A stretch of 64,000 nucleotides of DNA, taken from positions 4,464,001 to 4,528,000 of the forward strand of contig NZ_CP031030.1 in NCBI RefSeq assembly GCF_003711225.1, given 5' to 3'. The stretch is from Runella sp. SP2 (GTDB lineage: Bacteria; Bacteroidota; Bacteroidia; Cytophagales; Spirosomataceae). The notes below the pieces were generated by a model. It searched no databases and had not been told where the DNA came from. It worked only from the letters and a program-made list of their open reading frames with translations. Within the stretch, counting starts at the first letter, position 1. Every line of letters begins with the position of its first letter. Below are positions 34,859 through 43,755 of the stretch, in pieces. Both the position numbers and the translations under genes were made by a program.

Positions 34859-36219
34859 ACATCCGTCTGAGGCTGACCCTTCTTTTTGCCATATTGGTAG
34901 CCTCCATTATGCTGGTGTTTTCGTTGTCGGTGTATTATTTGTACGACCAATTTCGAGAACAAGAATTTAACAAACGACTCCAAGAAAAAGCAAAGACGAC
35001 AGTTCGCCTGTTGGAAGATGTCAGTGGAATCACCGAACCTTTGCTCCATGCCATCGACCGTAATAACCTTACGGCCATGCACAAAGAAGAGGTGACTATT
35101 TACGACGTCCAGAACAAAATTATTTATGACAGCGGCAAAGAGCCCTTTTCGGTAAGCCCCGCAGTACTGCAAAGCATCCGCGATGGCAAGTCGTTTAGGG
35201 AGCAAGAGGGCGAAAAAGAAATCATCGGAATACGCTACATTGACCGACGCAAAGAGGTACTCGTCGTAATAGCCTATGCCGTTGATTTATACGGATTTAG
35301 CAAACTAGAACGGCTCCGAAGTATCCTCGTAACGGGTTGGGCTATCAGTTTGTTTGTGGTATTATTTTCTGGGTGGTTGTTTGCAGGAGACGCCCTTCGG
35401 CCCGTGTCCGAAATCATCGAACAAGTAAAAAATATCTCGGCCCGCAACATCCATGAGCGCCTGACGATTGGTCGAGAAAAAGATGAGTTGGCCCAATTGG
35501 CCATTACCTTCAACGAACTTTTAGGCCGCTTAGAAGTTGCTTTCACTTCCCAGCGCAGTTTCGTCTCGCACGCTTCCCACGAGTTACGAACCCCTTTGGC
35601 AATTATGATGGGACAATTGGGCGTATCGCTTATGCAAGAACGAACGGCCGAAGCCTACCGCGACACCATCAAAGAAACGATTGAAGAAGTAAAAAAAATG
35701 CGGGATTTGGTGAACGGCTTGTTAGAACTCGCCCGCCTCAACGACGACTCTTCCCAGTTTTTTGTGCATCCCCTACGCGTGGACGAACTCCTTTGGCAAG
35801 CCCGCGAAATATTACTGACCCACATGCCCAACTACAACGTTCACATTGAGTTTGACCAGTTTCCCGAAGACGAAGAAGCCTTAGAAATTGAAGGAGATGC
35901 GTCTTTACTGCAAACTGCGTTTATGAATTTGATGGGAAATGGTTGTAAATATTCTCAAGATAATCGGGTAAACGTGACGCTTTACATTCAAGAAAAAGCA
36001 ATACGGATTGTCTTTGTTGACCGTGGAGTGGGAATAGCCCAAAAAGACCTTCCCCATATTTTTGAGCCCTTTTACCGCGCCGAAGCTACCCAATCCATCA
36101 AAGGGCATGGCGTGGGCCTTGCCTTGACTGAGCGCATCATCAAACTACACAAAGGCGACATTCGGGTGCGTTCGCAACTGGGTGTAGGCACACATTTTAT
36201 TGTTACACTGCCTTTTTAA
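34855..36219 (+). CDS. Membrane sensor histidine kinase
   Basis: 454 residues. Membrane helices at about 8-28 and 156-176 enclose a periplasmic sensor of about 125 residues with no motif I recognise. Then HAMP (about 178-230), HisKA with H242 in SHASHELRTPL, and HATPase (N box LMGNGCKYSQDN, G1 VDRGVGIAQKD, G2 GHGVGLAL). Partner of the preceding regulator (ATGA overlap at 34855-34858). Its stop codon is part of the first TTAA of the array in front of dabA, so the kinase gene runs right into the dab control region. The signal could be CO2/bicarbonate or pH; this is inference. Confidence 0.93.
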   Translation: MNIRLRLTLLFAILVASIMLVFSLSVYYLYDQFREQEFNKRLQEKAKTTVRLLEDVSGITEPLLHAIDRNNLTAMHKEEVTIYDVQNKIIYDSGKEPFSVSPAVLQSIRDGKSFREQEGEKEIIGIRYIDRRKEVLVVIAYAVDLYGFSKLERLRSILVTGWAISLFVVLFSGWLFAGDALRPVSEIIEQVKNISARNIHERLTIGREKDELAQLAITFNELLGRLEVAFTSQRSFVSHASHELRTPLAIMMGQLGVSLMQERTAEAYRDTIKETIEEVKKMRDLVNGLLELARLNDDSSQFFVHPLRVDELLWQAREILLTHMPNYNVHIEFDQFPEDEEALEIEGDASLLQTAFMNLMGNGCKYSQDNRVNVTLYIQEKAIRIVFVDRGVGIAQKDLPHIFEPFYRAEATQSIKGHGVGLALTERIIKLHKGDIRVRSQLGVGTHFIVTLPF

Positions 36220-36271
36220 TCTTGTTTTAATAGGCAATTAACCTGCTTTTAATCGAAGAAAGGGAGCTTTG
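36216..36271 (+). promoter_or_regulatory. dabA control region: four TTAA elements at 11-bp period plus GAnnTTTG
   Basis: TTAA begins at 36216, 36227, 36238 and 36249, each exactly 11 bp apart, followed by GAGCTTTG at 36264-36271, 26 bp before the dabA ATG. One turn spacing on the same DNA face is how PhoP/OmpR-type regulators bind in tandem (the PhoP box of Bacillus subtilis has TTAACA-like repeats of the same period). The -7 element differs from TAnnTTTG in its first base, as expected of an activator-dependent promoter. The identical layout occurs at 40699-40754. Confidence 0.75.
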
Positions 36272-36296
36272 TGAGACATAAACGCCACCTCTTTGT

Positions 36297-38801
36297 ATGA
36301 AAGCCAAAACGCATCATCCCCTCTTCGATGAGCATGAAGTCCTTCACGAACTAAAACACTTTTTGCCAGCCCAAGCTCCGCTCAAAGATTTTATCCACCA
36401 CAATACACTTCACGCATTTCAGCACCAGAATTTTTATCAAGCATTGAGAAATGCGTCGGCATTTTTTGGATACAAAGTAACGCTGACACTGGACGAATAC
36501 CGTGAACGGTACATGCAAAATCGCATTAGCGAGGAAGTGCTCGAAAGGGTTATTGCCGAACGAAAAGGGAAAGAGGAAGTAGGTGTTTGGAAACGTAAAG
36601 CCCTCACAGGCAACTATGACCCTACCATTTCGGGCAGAATTGGACTCCTCCGCGACAACTGGAAAAAACTCTACCGCATCGACTTAGACTTACTGGTACA
36701 CCCACTTTTCTTTAGAGTAGTCTGTAGTTATTTAGACCAAGGTATCTCGATTTGGGGTTTTCCAGTGGCACACAAAGGGTTCCTTTCGTCAATACGCGAA
36801 ATGGAACGGAATACTTTCGCTAGTTTTTTTAAGGCAGAACGGGCTAAAAAATTACTCTTCAACGAAAACTGTCAAATCAGCGATTTGTTGAAGTTGCTTA
36901 TCGGTGATGAATCATTGTACAAACAATACCTCTACGACCTACAGTTTGCCCACCAAGGATGGTCGGGAATCGTATCGGTCTTGGAAGATCAGCCTCAACT
37001 GTTGCTTGACCGCAAGAAGATTAGCCTTCGAGAACTGATTATCTTTGAACTACTGTTAGAAATCGACGCACTCGACGACAAATATCAGGGCAACTGGGCA
37101 CCATTAGCATCTCGCTTAGAAACTCGCCCAACCCCTATTTTTGCTAAAGTTCCTTACACTGAATTTCACGAAGTGATTGAGATTTGGCAGGAGGCGTTTG
37201 AGTGGAGTTTTTACGACCAAGTGTTGGCAGGAATGAAACAGGGTACTTCAACCACCAACGCTCCTGTGTCTAAGACATTTCAGGCAATGTTTTGTATGGA
37301 CGACCGTGAGTGCTCTATTCGCCGTTATGTAGAGCAGCACGACCCTCATTGTCAAACGTTTGGCACTCCTGGCTTCTTTGGCGTTGAGTTTTATTACAAA
37401 CCCAAACACGCCAATTCGATTACCAAACAATGCCCTGCGCCAGTTACGCCTACTTATTTAATAAAAGAGCTAACAAACGAAAAGGAAAAGCGCGAACGTG
37501 ATCTCCATTTTACCAAACATTCACATACGCTTTTGAGGGGTTGGCTGATTTCACAAACGTTGGGTTTTTGGTCGGCACTACGTTTGGCGCTTACTGTCTT
37601 TAAACCTTCTTTGAGCCCTGCCACCAGCTCTTCGTTCAAGCACATGGACGAATTTTCGGAATTAACCATTGAAAATACCAACCCTGACGACAAAGAAAAT
37701 GGGTTGCAGATTGGGTTTACGATTGAAGAAATGGCCACTCGGGTCGAAAACCTACTGCGTAGTATTGGTTTGGTCGATCACTTTGCACCGCTGGTGTATG
37801 CCGTAGGACACGGCTCCACGAGCGTCAACAATACGCACTATGCGGGATATGACTGCGGCGCGTGTTCGGGACGGCCAGGGTCGGTCAATGCGCGCGTTAT
37901 CAGCTACATGGCCAACCACCCTAAAGTGCGCTTGTTGCTGCGAGAAAGGGGCATTGATATTCCCGAAACGACTCAGTTTTTGGGAGCGTTGCACGATACC
38001 ACCCGCGACGAAATTGCCTTTTACGATACCGCCGCACTTTCGGCAACCAATGCAGCTTTGCACCAACAAAACGAAGCTAATTTTAACAAAGCCTTGGATT
38101 TCAACGCCAAAGAACGGTCGCGTCGTTTTGAGTCAATTGATTCTCACTTGCCCGTTGAAAAAGTACACGAAAAAATCCGCCGTCGTTCGGTTTCTTTGTT
38201 TGAACCACGCCCCGAACTCAACCACGCCACCAATGCCCTTTGTATTGTTGGGCGTCGTGATATTTCTAAGCATTTGTTTCTCGACCGTCGTTCGTTTATG
38301 AATTCGTTCGACTACCGCGTTGACCCAGAAGGCAATTACCTAACGACGATTCTCAACGCAGTAGCTCCCGTAGCAGGGGGTATCAATTTGGAATATTATT
38401 TTTCACGGGTTGACAACCAAAAACTAGGTGCAGGAACCAAACTTGCCCACAACGTAATGGGGCTGTTTGGAGTAGCCAACGGTATCGATGGTGACTTACG
38501 CCCAGGGCTTCCGAGCCAAATGATTGAAGTCCATGATCCAGTTCGGCTCATGGTGATTGTGGAGCATTTTCCATCGGTAGTACTGCGCTCTATCCAGAAA
38601 TCGGCCGCTACCTATGAATGGTTCATGAACCAGTGGATTCATTTAATAGTGGTAGAACCTACGACCCAAGCCTTCTATCTTTTCAAGAACGGCGAATTCG
38701 TCGAATATCACCCTATCAAACAAGCCATAGAGGTGGTAGAAAATGTCCCATCCTTGGTCGAAGCCCACGAGGAAAACCTCCCCATTTACCTTCTTCAGTA
38801 G
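36297..38801 (+). CDS. dabA: DabA, inorganic carbon accumulation subunit (DUF2309)
   Basis: 834 residues, length and sequence typical of DabA/UPF0753. DabA is a peripheral, carbonic-anhydrase-like protein that hydrates CO2 to bicarbonate in one direction when energised by DabB. The zinc site residues are conserved with correct spacing: C333 and D335 in FCMDDRECSIRR, H505 in YAVGHGSTSVNN and C520 in YAGYDCGACSGRPG. N-terminal part contains the family segment PLKDFIHHNTLHAFQHQNF. It is followed by dabB after 19 bp and preceded by the two-component genes and a tandem operator. Confidence 0.95.
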   Translation: MKAKTHHPLFDEHEVLHELKHFLPAQAPLKDFIHHNTLHAFQHQNFYQALRNASAFFGYKVTLTLDEYRERYMQNRISEEVLERVIAERKGKEEVGVWKRKALTGNYDPTISGRIGLLRDNWKKLYRIDLDLLVHPLFFRVVCSYLDQGISIWGFPVAHKGFLSSIREMERNTFASFFKAERAKKLLFNENCQISDLLKLLIGDESLYKQYLYDLQFAHQGWSGIVSVLEDQPQLLLDRKKISLRELIIFELLLEIDALDDKYQGNWAPLASRLETRPTPIFAKVPYTEFHEVIEIWQEAFEWSFYDQVLAGMKQGTSTTNAPVSKTFQAMFCMDDRECSIRRYVEQHDPHCQTFGTPGFFGVEFYYKPKHANSITKQCPAPVTPTYLIKELTNEKEKRERDLHFTKHSHTLLRGWLISQTLGFWSALRLALTVFKPSLSPATSSSFKHMDEFSELTIENTNPDDKENGLQIGFTIEEMATRVENLLRSIGLVDHFAPLVYAVGHGSTSVNNTHYAGYDCGACSGRPGSVNARVISYMANHPKVRLLLRERGIDIPETTQFLGALHDTTRDEIAFYDTAALSATNAALHQQNEANFNKALDFNAKERSRRFESIDSHLPVEKVHEKIRRRSVSLFEPRPELNHATNALCIVGRRDISKHLFLDRRSFMNSFDYRVDPEGNYLTTILNAVAPVAGGINLEYYFSRVDNQKLGAGTKLAHNVMGLFGVANGIDGDLRPGLPSQMIEVHDPVRLMVIVEHFPSVVLRSIQKSAATYEWFMNQWIHLIVVEPTTQAFYLFKNGEFVEYHPIKQAIEVVENVPSLVEAHEENLPIYLLQ

Positions 38802-38820
38802 TCGATAAACCATTATTTTC

Positions 38821-40689
38821 ATGACATCCATCCTTCATATTTTCATACTGATTCCGCTTTTAGGTTTTCTAGTTAGTTTGTTATTACCGCCCAAAAACGA
38901 AGTCGTCATTTCGCGCTCAGCTATCTTTACGGTGGGGCTTCAGCTGCTAACCGCCGTTGGTTTTTGTGCCTATTGGCTCTTTCAACACAGACCAACGATT
39001 GAAGTCAAAGACTTTTCGCTCTTTAGTTCGTCGGGCTATGAGTTTTTGATTACCTTTTATTTTGACGGCATCACCGCCGTTTATCTGCTGGTAGGCGCAT
39101 TTTTATCATTTTTAGTGACCATCTATAGCCGTGCGTATCTCCACCGCGAAGCAGGTTACAAACGCTTTTTCAATACCATCCTCTTTTTTTATTTAGGGTA
39201 CAACGTCGTCATTTTCTCGGGCAACTTCGAGACGCTGTTTGTCGGCTGGGAAATTTTAGGAATTTCTTCCTTTCTTTTGATTGCCTTCTACCGCGACCGT
39301 TATCTGCCCGTTAAAAACGCCATTAAAGTATTTTCTGTCTATCGTATTGGCGATTTAGGGCTTATTTTGGCGATGTGGGCAAGTCACCATTTGTGGCACG
39401 AGAACATTACATTTCTCAAATTAAGCAACCACGAATTGGTACACGAACACCTCCAAAACCACAGTTGGGTAGGCATTTTTATTTCGTTGATGATCTTGTT
39501 GGCAGCAGCGGCCAAATCAGCCCAATTGCCCTTTTCGGCTTGGTTGCCCCGTGCCATGGAAGGCCCCACACCCTCTAGTGCTATTTTTTACGGTTCGTTG
39601 TCGGTACATTTTGGCGCATTTTTGCTGTTACGTACTTTCCCTTTTTGGGAAGAACAAACTTCCGTTCGGATTTTAATAGCGCTTCTAGGAATCATCACCA
39701 GTGCCATTGCTACGCCCATTGCTCGGGTGCAATCGTCGGTCAAAAGCCAAATAGCTTACGCCTCTATTGCCCAGATTGGGCTGATTTTCGTTGAAATTGC
39801 CGCGGGGCTTGAAACAATTGCTTTAATCCACTTTGCTGGAAACGCGTTTTTACGCACCTATCAGCTGTTGGTTTCTCCTTCGGTAGTGAGTTATTTGATT
39901 CGCGAACAGTTTTACAATTACGTGCCACGCCAACATACGTTTGAAGACTCTCTTCCCAAAAAGTTGGAATATACCGTCTATTTGTTAAGCCTCAAAGAGT
40001 GGAACCTCGACTCGTTTATGAACCACATTGTGTGGAAACCACTCCGCCGCGTAGGTCGTAAACTAGACTTTTTGACCCACAATCGTTTGCTTATGCTGTT
40101 TGTGCCTACCTTTTTATTGGCACTTATTGCCTATAATTTTCAAGACAAACTTTCGGCCCAAAGCCACGTGTACTTGCCGATTTTGTTTGCCGCCATTGGG
40201 TTATTAATGGTATTAAAGTCTTATTCTGAGCGTAAAAGCCCACAAATGAGCTGGTTGTTGCTGATTATGAACCACTTTTGGGTCGCCTTAGCGATTTCGT
40301 TCAATGAGCACTTTACGCTTGAAGAAATACTTTTTTACCTCAGTGGTGTGGTAATTGCGGGCGGGGTCGGTTATGCCTGCTTGCGACGACTCAAGCTACT
40401 CGAACCCAAGGTTGACTTAAACCAATTTGCGGGGCATGTATATGAGCATCCAAAGCTAAATTTGATGTTTTTGCTAGCCGCAATGGGGCTCATGGGTTTT
40501 CCTATTACACCCACTTTTATTGGCGAAGACTTGGTGTTTAGCCACATCCATGAAAACCAGATTGTGCTTGCGTTTTTATGTTCTATTGGTTTTGTGTTTG
40601 AAGGGATTGCGATTGTACGCATTTACGGACGTGTCTTCCTCGGCCCACATACCAAACATTACCACGAAACAGCCTATCGTTCTTCGTAA
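38821..40689 (+). CDS. dabB: DabB, proton-conducting NuoL-like subunit
   Basis: 622 residues with about 14-15 membrane helices and the Complex I antiporter-like core: FVGWEILGISSFLLIAFYRDRYLPVKNAIKVF, LLAAAAKSAQLPFSAWLPRAMEGPTPSSAIFYGSLSVHFG. It should couple cation flow (H+ or Na+) to DabA activity at the inner membrane. It is not part of a nuo operon: no other Complex I gene is near and it directly follows dabA. The C-terminal region is shorter on charged loops than true NuoL and lacks the long lateral helix. Confidence 0.93.
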   Translation: MTSILHIFILIPLLGFLVSLLLPPKNEVVISRSAIFTVGLQLLTAVGFCAYWLFQHRPTIEVKDFSLFSSSGYEFLITFYFDGITAVYLLVGAFLSFLVTIYSRAYLHREAGYKRFFNTILFFYLGYNVVIFSGNFETLFVGWEILGISSFLLIAFYRDRYLPVKNAIKVFSVYRIGDLGLILAMWASHHLWHENITFLKLSNHELVHEHLQNHSWVGIFISLMILLAAAAKSAQLPFSAWLPRAMEGPTPSSAIFYGSLSVHFGAFLLLRTFPFWEEQTSVRILIALLGIITSAIATPIARVQSSVKSQIAYASIAQIGLIFVEIAAGLETIALIHFAGNAFLRTYQLLVSPSVVSYLIREQFYNYVPRQHTFEDSLPKKLEYTVYLLSLKEWNLDSFMNHIVWKPLRRVGRKLDFLTHNRLLMLFVPTFLLALIAYNFQDKLSAQSHVYLPILFAAIGLLMVLKSYSERKSPQMSWLLLIMNHFWVALAISFNEHFTLEEILFYLSGVVIAGGVGYACLRRLKLLEPKVDLNQFAGHVYEHPKLNLMFLLAAMGLMGFPITPTFIGEDLVFSHIHENQIVLAFLCSIGFVFEGIAIVRIYGRVFLGPHTKHYHETAYRSS

Positions 40690-40698
40690 AAAACGGTT

Positions 40699-40754
40699 TT
40701 AACCCGTTTTTAATACCGCCTTAACTCCCCTTTAATTCGGCAGGAAGACTTTTG
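40699..40754 (+). promoter_or_regulatory. sulP control region: four TTAA elements at 11-bp period plus GAnnTTTG
   Basis: TTAA begins at 40699, 40710, 40721 and 40732, again exactly 11 bp apart, with GACTTTTG at 40747-40754. The distance from the start of the last TTAA to the -7-like element is 15 bp, the same as before dabA. The base context around the TTAAs differs from the dabA copy, so this is conserved geometry rather than a recent duplication. Confidence 0.75.
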
Positions 40755-40810
40755 CAAACAGTTAATCGTCTCCTTTTTACCATAATTTCTCAAGTTAATA
40801 AACAAGACTT

Positions 40811-42433
40811 ATGAAATCGAAAAATAACATTTTTGACAGTCTTCAAGCGCATTGGGCAAAAGATTTATTGTCGGGTTTTTTGGTGTCTTTGATTGCCCTA
40901 CCGCTATGTTTGGGTATCGCAGGTGCCAGTAATTTCCCGCCAATCATGGGCGTAATGACTGCCGTTGTTGGGGGGATTGTCGTGGCATTTTTTGCGGGTT
41001 CAGAACTGACAATCAAAGGCCCCGCCGCAGGTCTGATTGTTATTGTTGCAGGTGCGGTTGAAGAACTAGGAAAAGGAGACAACGAAGTAGGCTGGAAACT
41101 AGCACTGGGTGTAGTGGTTGTAGCAGGGTTAATCCAAATCGTGTTGGGGTTATTGAAAGTAGCCAAGCTCGCCGATTTTTTCCCTCTTTCGGCCGTCCAC
41201 GGAATGCTCGCCGCTATTGGTATCATTATCATGTCCAAGCAGTTGCACTTGGCCGTAGGTATTGCCCCAGCAGAAATGAAAGGTAAAGAACCGCTTGAGT
41301 TGCTCGAAATGGTCCCTCATAGCCTCATGCACATGGAATACCACATCGCCATCATTGGCGGTATCAGCTTGTTGATTTTGTTCGGTTGGCCTTATCTTCA
41401 AATCAAAGCCCTCAAAAAAGTCCCACCAGCCTTGGTAGTACTAATCGTAGGGGTATTGTTAGGTCAATATTTTCACTTGACAGAGCCTTCTTACAAAAAC
41501 CTAAAACCGTTGGTAAGCCCTGGAGATTTCTCGATTAACCTCAACGCCGACTTTTCGGTACTTACCAACAGCGAGTTACTTCCTGTCTTTTTGAAATACC
41601 TTTTGATGTTTGTATTAATTGGTTCATTAGAATCACTTTTGACAGGCCGCGCCATTGACTTGATTGACCCTGAAAAACGGAAATCAGATTTAAGCAGAGA
41701 CCTTACGGCGGTAGGTATCGGTAACACAATATCAGGTCTTTTGGGGGGGTTGCCCATGATTTCGGAAGTAGCACGTAGTTCGGCCAATATCAATAACGGC
41801 GCTAAAAGCCGCTGGGCCAACTTCTTCCACGGCATTTTCTTGTTGTTGTTTGTAGTAATGCTCGTACCCGTAATCAAAATGGTACCCGTTGCTTCTTTGG
41901 CCGCAATGTTGATTTTTGTAGGCTTCCGTTTGGCTTCTCCCAAAGAGTTTGCGCACGTCTATCACATTGGTAAAGAGCAACTAACCATTTTCTTGATTAC
42001 CATTATCGCCACCATCGCCACCGACTTATTGGTGGGTATTGCGGCGGGGATTTTGACCAAATTTATTATTCAGTTGGCTTTTGGAGTACAGATAAAAGAT
42101 ATAATCCAGTCTCGTTTTGAATTAACAGAACAAGAATTAGGTGTGTATCACCTTAGCGTAAAAAATGCAGCGGTGTTTGCCAATTATCTTAAACTCAAAG
42201 CACAATTAGCGAAAGTACCGCAAGGAAGTTCATTGATTATTGACTTCTCAAAGGCTGCGTACGTTGACCACACAGTAGCCGACAACCTGAATAATTTTAG
42301 AAGAGAGTTTGAGGCCGCAGGAGGAGTATTGTCGCTCAAAGGACTGGATTTGCACGAAAGTTTGTCGGAGCATCCATTGGCAGCGCGTCGTTTGCCCAAG
42401 CATTTGCGCAAAACGCTGGTAGAAATGGCTTAA
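40811..42433 (+). CDS. SulP family anion transporter, probable bicarbonate uptake (dab-linked)
   Basis: 540 residues: 12-14 membrane helices with the SulP signature near the N-terminus (ALPLCLGIAGASNFPPIMGVMTAVVGGIV, GPAAGLIVIV) and a C-terminal STAS domain (about 445-540; SSLIIDFSKAAYVDHTVADNLNNF). SulP proteins move sulfate, bicarbonate or dicarboxylates; the link to dabAB through a shared promoter layout suggests bicarbonate (BicA-like role). It has no carbonic anhydrase directly after it, unlike the two other SulP genes nearby. Followed by a terminator. Confidence 0.88.
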   Translation: MKSKNNIFDSLQAHWAKDLLSGFLVSLIALPLCLGIAGASNFPPIMGVMTAVVGGIVVAFFAGSELTIKGPAAGLIVIVAGAVEELGKGDNEVGWKLALGVVVVAGLIQIVLGLLKVAKLADFFPLSAVHGMLAAIGIIIMSKQLHLAVGIAPAEMKGKEPLELLEMVPHSLMHMEYHIAIIGGISLLILFGWPYLQIKALKKVPPALVVLIVGVLLGQYFHLTEPSYKNLKPLVSPGDFSINLNADFSVLTNSELLPVFLKYLLMFVLIGSLESLLTGRAIDLIDPEKRKSDLSRDLTAVGIGNTISGLLGGLPMISEVARSSANINNGAKSRWANFFHGIFLLLFVVMLVPVIKMVPVASLAAMLIFVGFRLASPKEFAHVYHIGKEQLTIFLITIIATIATDLLVGIAAGILTKFIIQLAFGVQIKDIIQSRFELTEQELGVYHLSVKNAAVFANYLKLKAQLAKVPQGSSLIIDFSKAAYVDHTVADNLNNFRREFEAAGGVLSLKGLDLHESLSEHPLAARRLPKHLRKTLVEMA

Positions 42434-42477
42434 TGTTTAATAAACAATAAGTTTAGTTAAGTTAGTATATTTTAGAG

Positions 42478-42508
42478 TGCAAAAGGGAGGTTTTACCTCC
42501 CTTTTGCA
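42478..42508. terminator. Terminator after the first sulP
   Basis: A 14-bp perfect stem (42478-42491 with 42495-42508) with a 3-nt loop. Both strands carry a T-rich arm end, and it lies between the convergent sulP and desaturase genes. Confidence 0.8.
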
Positions 42509-42545
42509 TTGGTTTACGAGCACTTACACACCGTTATTTGTTATC

Positions 42546-42609
42546 TGTTAACCGTATAGTTAGCTCTAAAACACTACATTTTAACACAATTAACAGCTAA
42601 CGGTTAACA
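42546..42609. repeat. Interrupted inverted repeat upstream of the desaturase stop
   Basis: TGTTAACCGT (42546-42555) is complementary to ACGGTTAACA (42600-42609), and TTAGCT (42560-42565) to AGCTAA (42595-42600). The right arm is continuous, the left arm has a 4-5 bp insertion. Not a typical terminator, as no T-run follows. Role unknown. Confidence 0.5.
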
Positions 42610-42628
42610 ATTAACCATGCCTGAGCAC

Positions 42629-43609
42629 TTAGGCCGAAATCCAGCTAAAATTATACGCTAACTCAGGTACTTTTGTACGGTCAGCCACACGTCGAAGTCG
42701 AGCAGGAAGTGCCATGAGGTAGTCACGCGCGCGTTCACCTGCGTCATTAAGATCAGGCACTTTATCGATTTTCCATTCTTCCAGAAGCGATTCCATAATT
42801 TCGATGTAATCGTGGGTTGTATAAACACCCAACCGCTGTGCTGCATCCGAATAATGGCTGAATGTTTCGCTGAGTTTGACCCCTGTTTCACGTAAGAAGT
42901 GCGCAGGCATGACGATTTTTTTGCGCATCATGTCTTCAAACGCCAACATCATTTCTGAAGGATCGACTTCAAAAATGCGATTTACAAACGACTTATACGC
43001 CTTGGCATGGCGCATCTCGTCGGCGGCAATTACGCCACACATTTTTGAAAGCAGATGATTACCGCATTGTTTGGCCAAAGTTGCCGTGCGTCGGTGCGAT
43101 ATGTTGGTCGCTAATTCTTGAAACGACGTATAAATGAAGTTACGATAAGGATCCGTTCCTGTTTCGATATCGAAGCCATCCGAAATCAAATACTGCGTAG
43201 AAACTTCCATAGCACGCATATTGACCCGCCCCGACAAGTACAAATATTTGTTGAGAAGATCGCCGTGGCGATTTTCTTCGGCAGTCCAAGCCCGAACCCA
43301 TTTTGTCCAAGCTTGTTCAGGTTCTTGTTGGTTAATTCCTTCAACGGTCATCAACCACGACTCATACGTGGGCAATGCCTCTTCGGTAATGGTATCACCT
43401 ACCAATACAGCAATATAATCGTACGATAATTCGCGAGCAGCCTCTTGAAGAAGCTTTACTTCGGTAAAAAAGCTCTCTTTGGTCGAATCAGGCAAAAAAT
43501 CCGCAGGCTGCCACAAAGTCTCGACAGGCTTCAGAAATTCGTCGTAGATGGAATCAATCTTTTGACCGATAAACTTCATTACCTCTATCCGAGTGGAGGG
43601 AAGTTGCAT
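42629..43609 (-). CDS. Acyl-[acyl-carrier-protein] desaturase (soluble diiron)
   Basis: 326 residues from the ATG at 43609, where similarity to the family begins. The two diiron-ligand motifs are present: EENRHG (E112, H115) and DEMRH (E198, H201), with additional ligands such as E165 in TSFQELATNISH. These enzymes place a double bond (often delta-9) in acyl-ACP with O2 and ferredoxin, adjusting membrane fluidity. No membrane segments, consistent with the soluble plant/actinobacterial-type desaturase. Divergent from plsC, its likely functional partner in lipid synthesis. Confidence 0.9.
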   Translation of the reverse strand: MQLPSTRIEVMKFIGQKIDSIYDEFLKPVETLWQPADFLPDSTKESFFTEVKLLQEAARELSYDYIAVLVGDTITEEALPTYESWLMTVEGINQQEPEQAWTKWVRAWTAEENRHGDLLNKYLYLSGRVNMRAMEVSTQYLISDGFDIETGTDPYRNFIYTSFQELATNISHRRTATLAKQCGNHLLSKMCGVIAADEMRHAKAYKSFVNRIFEVDPSEMMLAFEDMMRKKIVMPAHFLRETGVKLSETFSHYSDAAQRLGVYTTHDYIEIMESLLEEWKIDKVPDLNDAGERARDYLMALPARLRRVADRTKVPELAYNFSWISA

Positions 43610-43696
43610 AAAACTAAGATTATGAAATAAGTGTCCGAGAAAATTTCCCGAAGGTAGCAAGAATTTTAGGAAAGTTGGTGAGATGTTGGCCTCAGC

Positions 43697-43729
43697 TTGC
43701 TAAAACAGGCAAATGTTTGCGTAATTTTG
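43697..43729 (+). promoter_or_regulatory. Promoter of plsC
   Basis: TTG at 43697-43699 and TAATTTTG at 43722-43729 with a 22-bp spacer, slightly longer than usual. It predicts a leader of about 20 nt. Confidence 0.5.
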
Positions 43730-43755
43730 GCGCTCAAAATCCCCGTTAGCGTGGC

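Noticed and set aside
38821-40689. DabB as NuoL of respiratory Complex I
   Set aside because: No other nuo genes are near and the gene directly follows dabA with 19 bp spacing.
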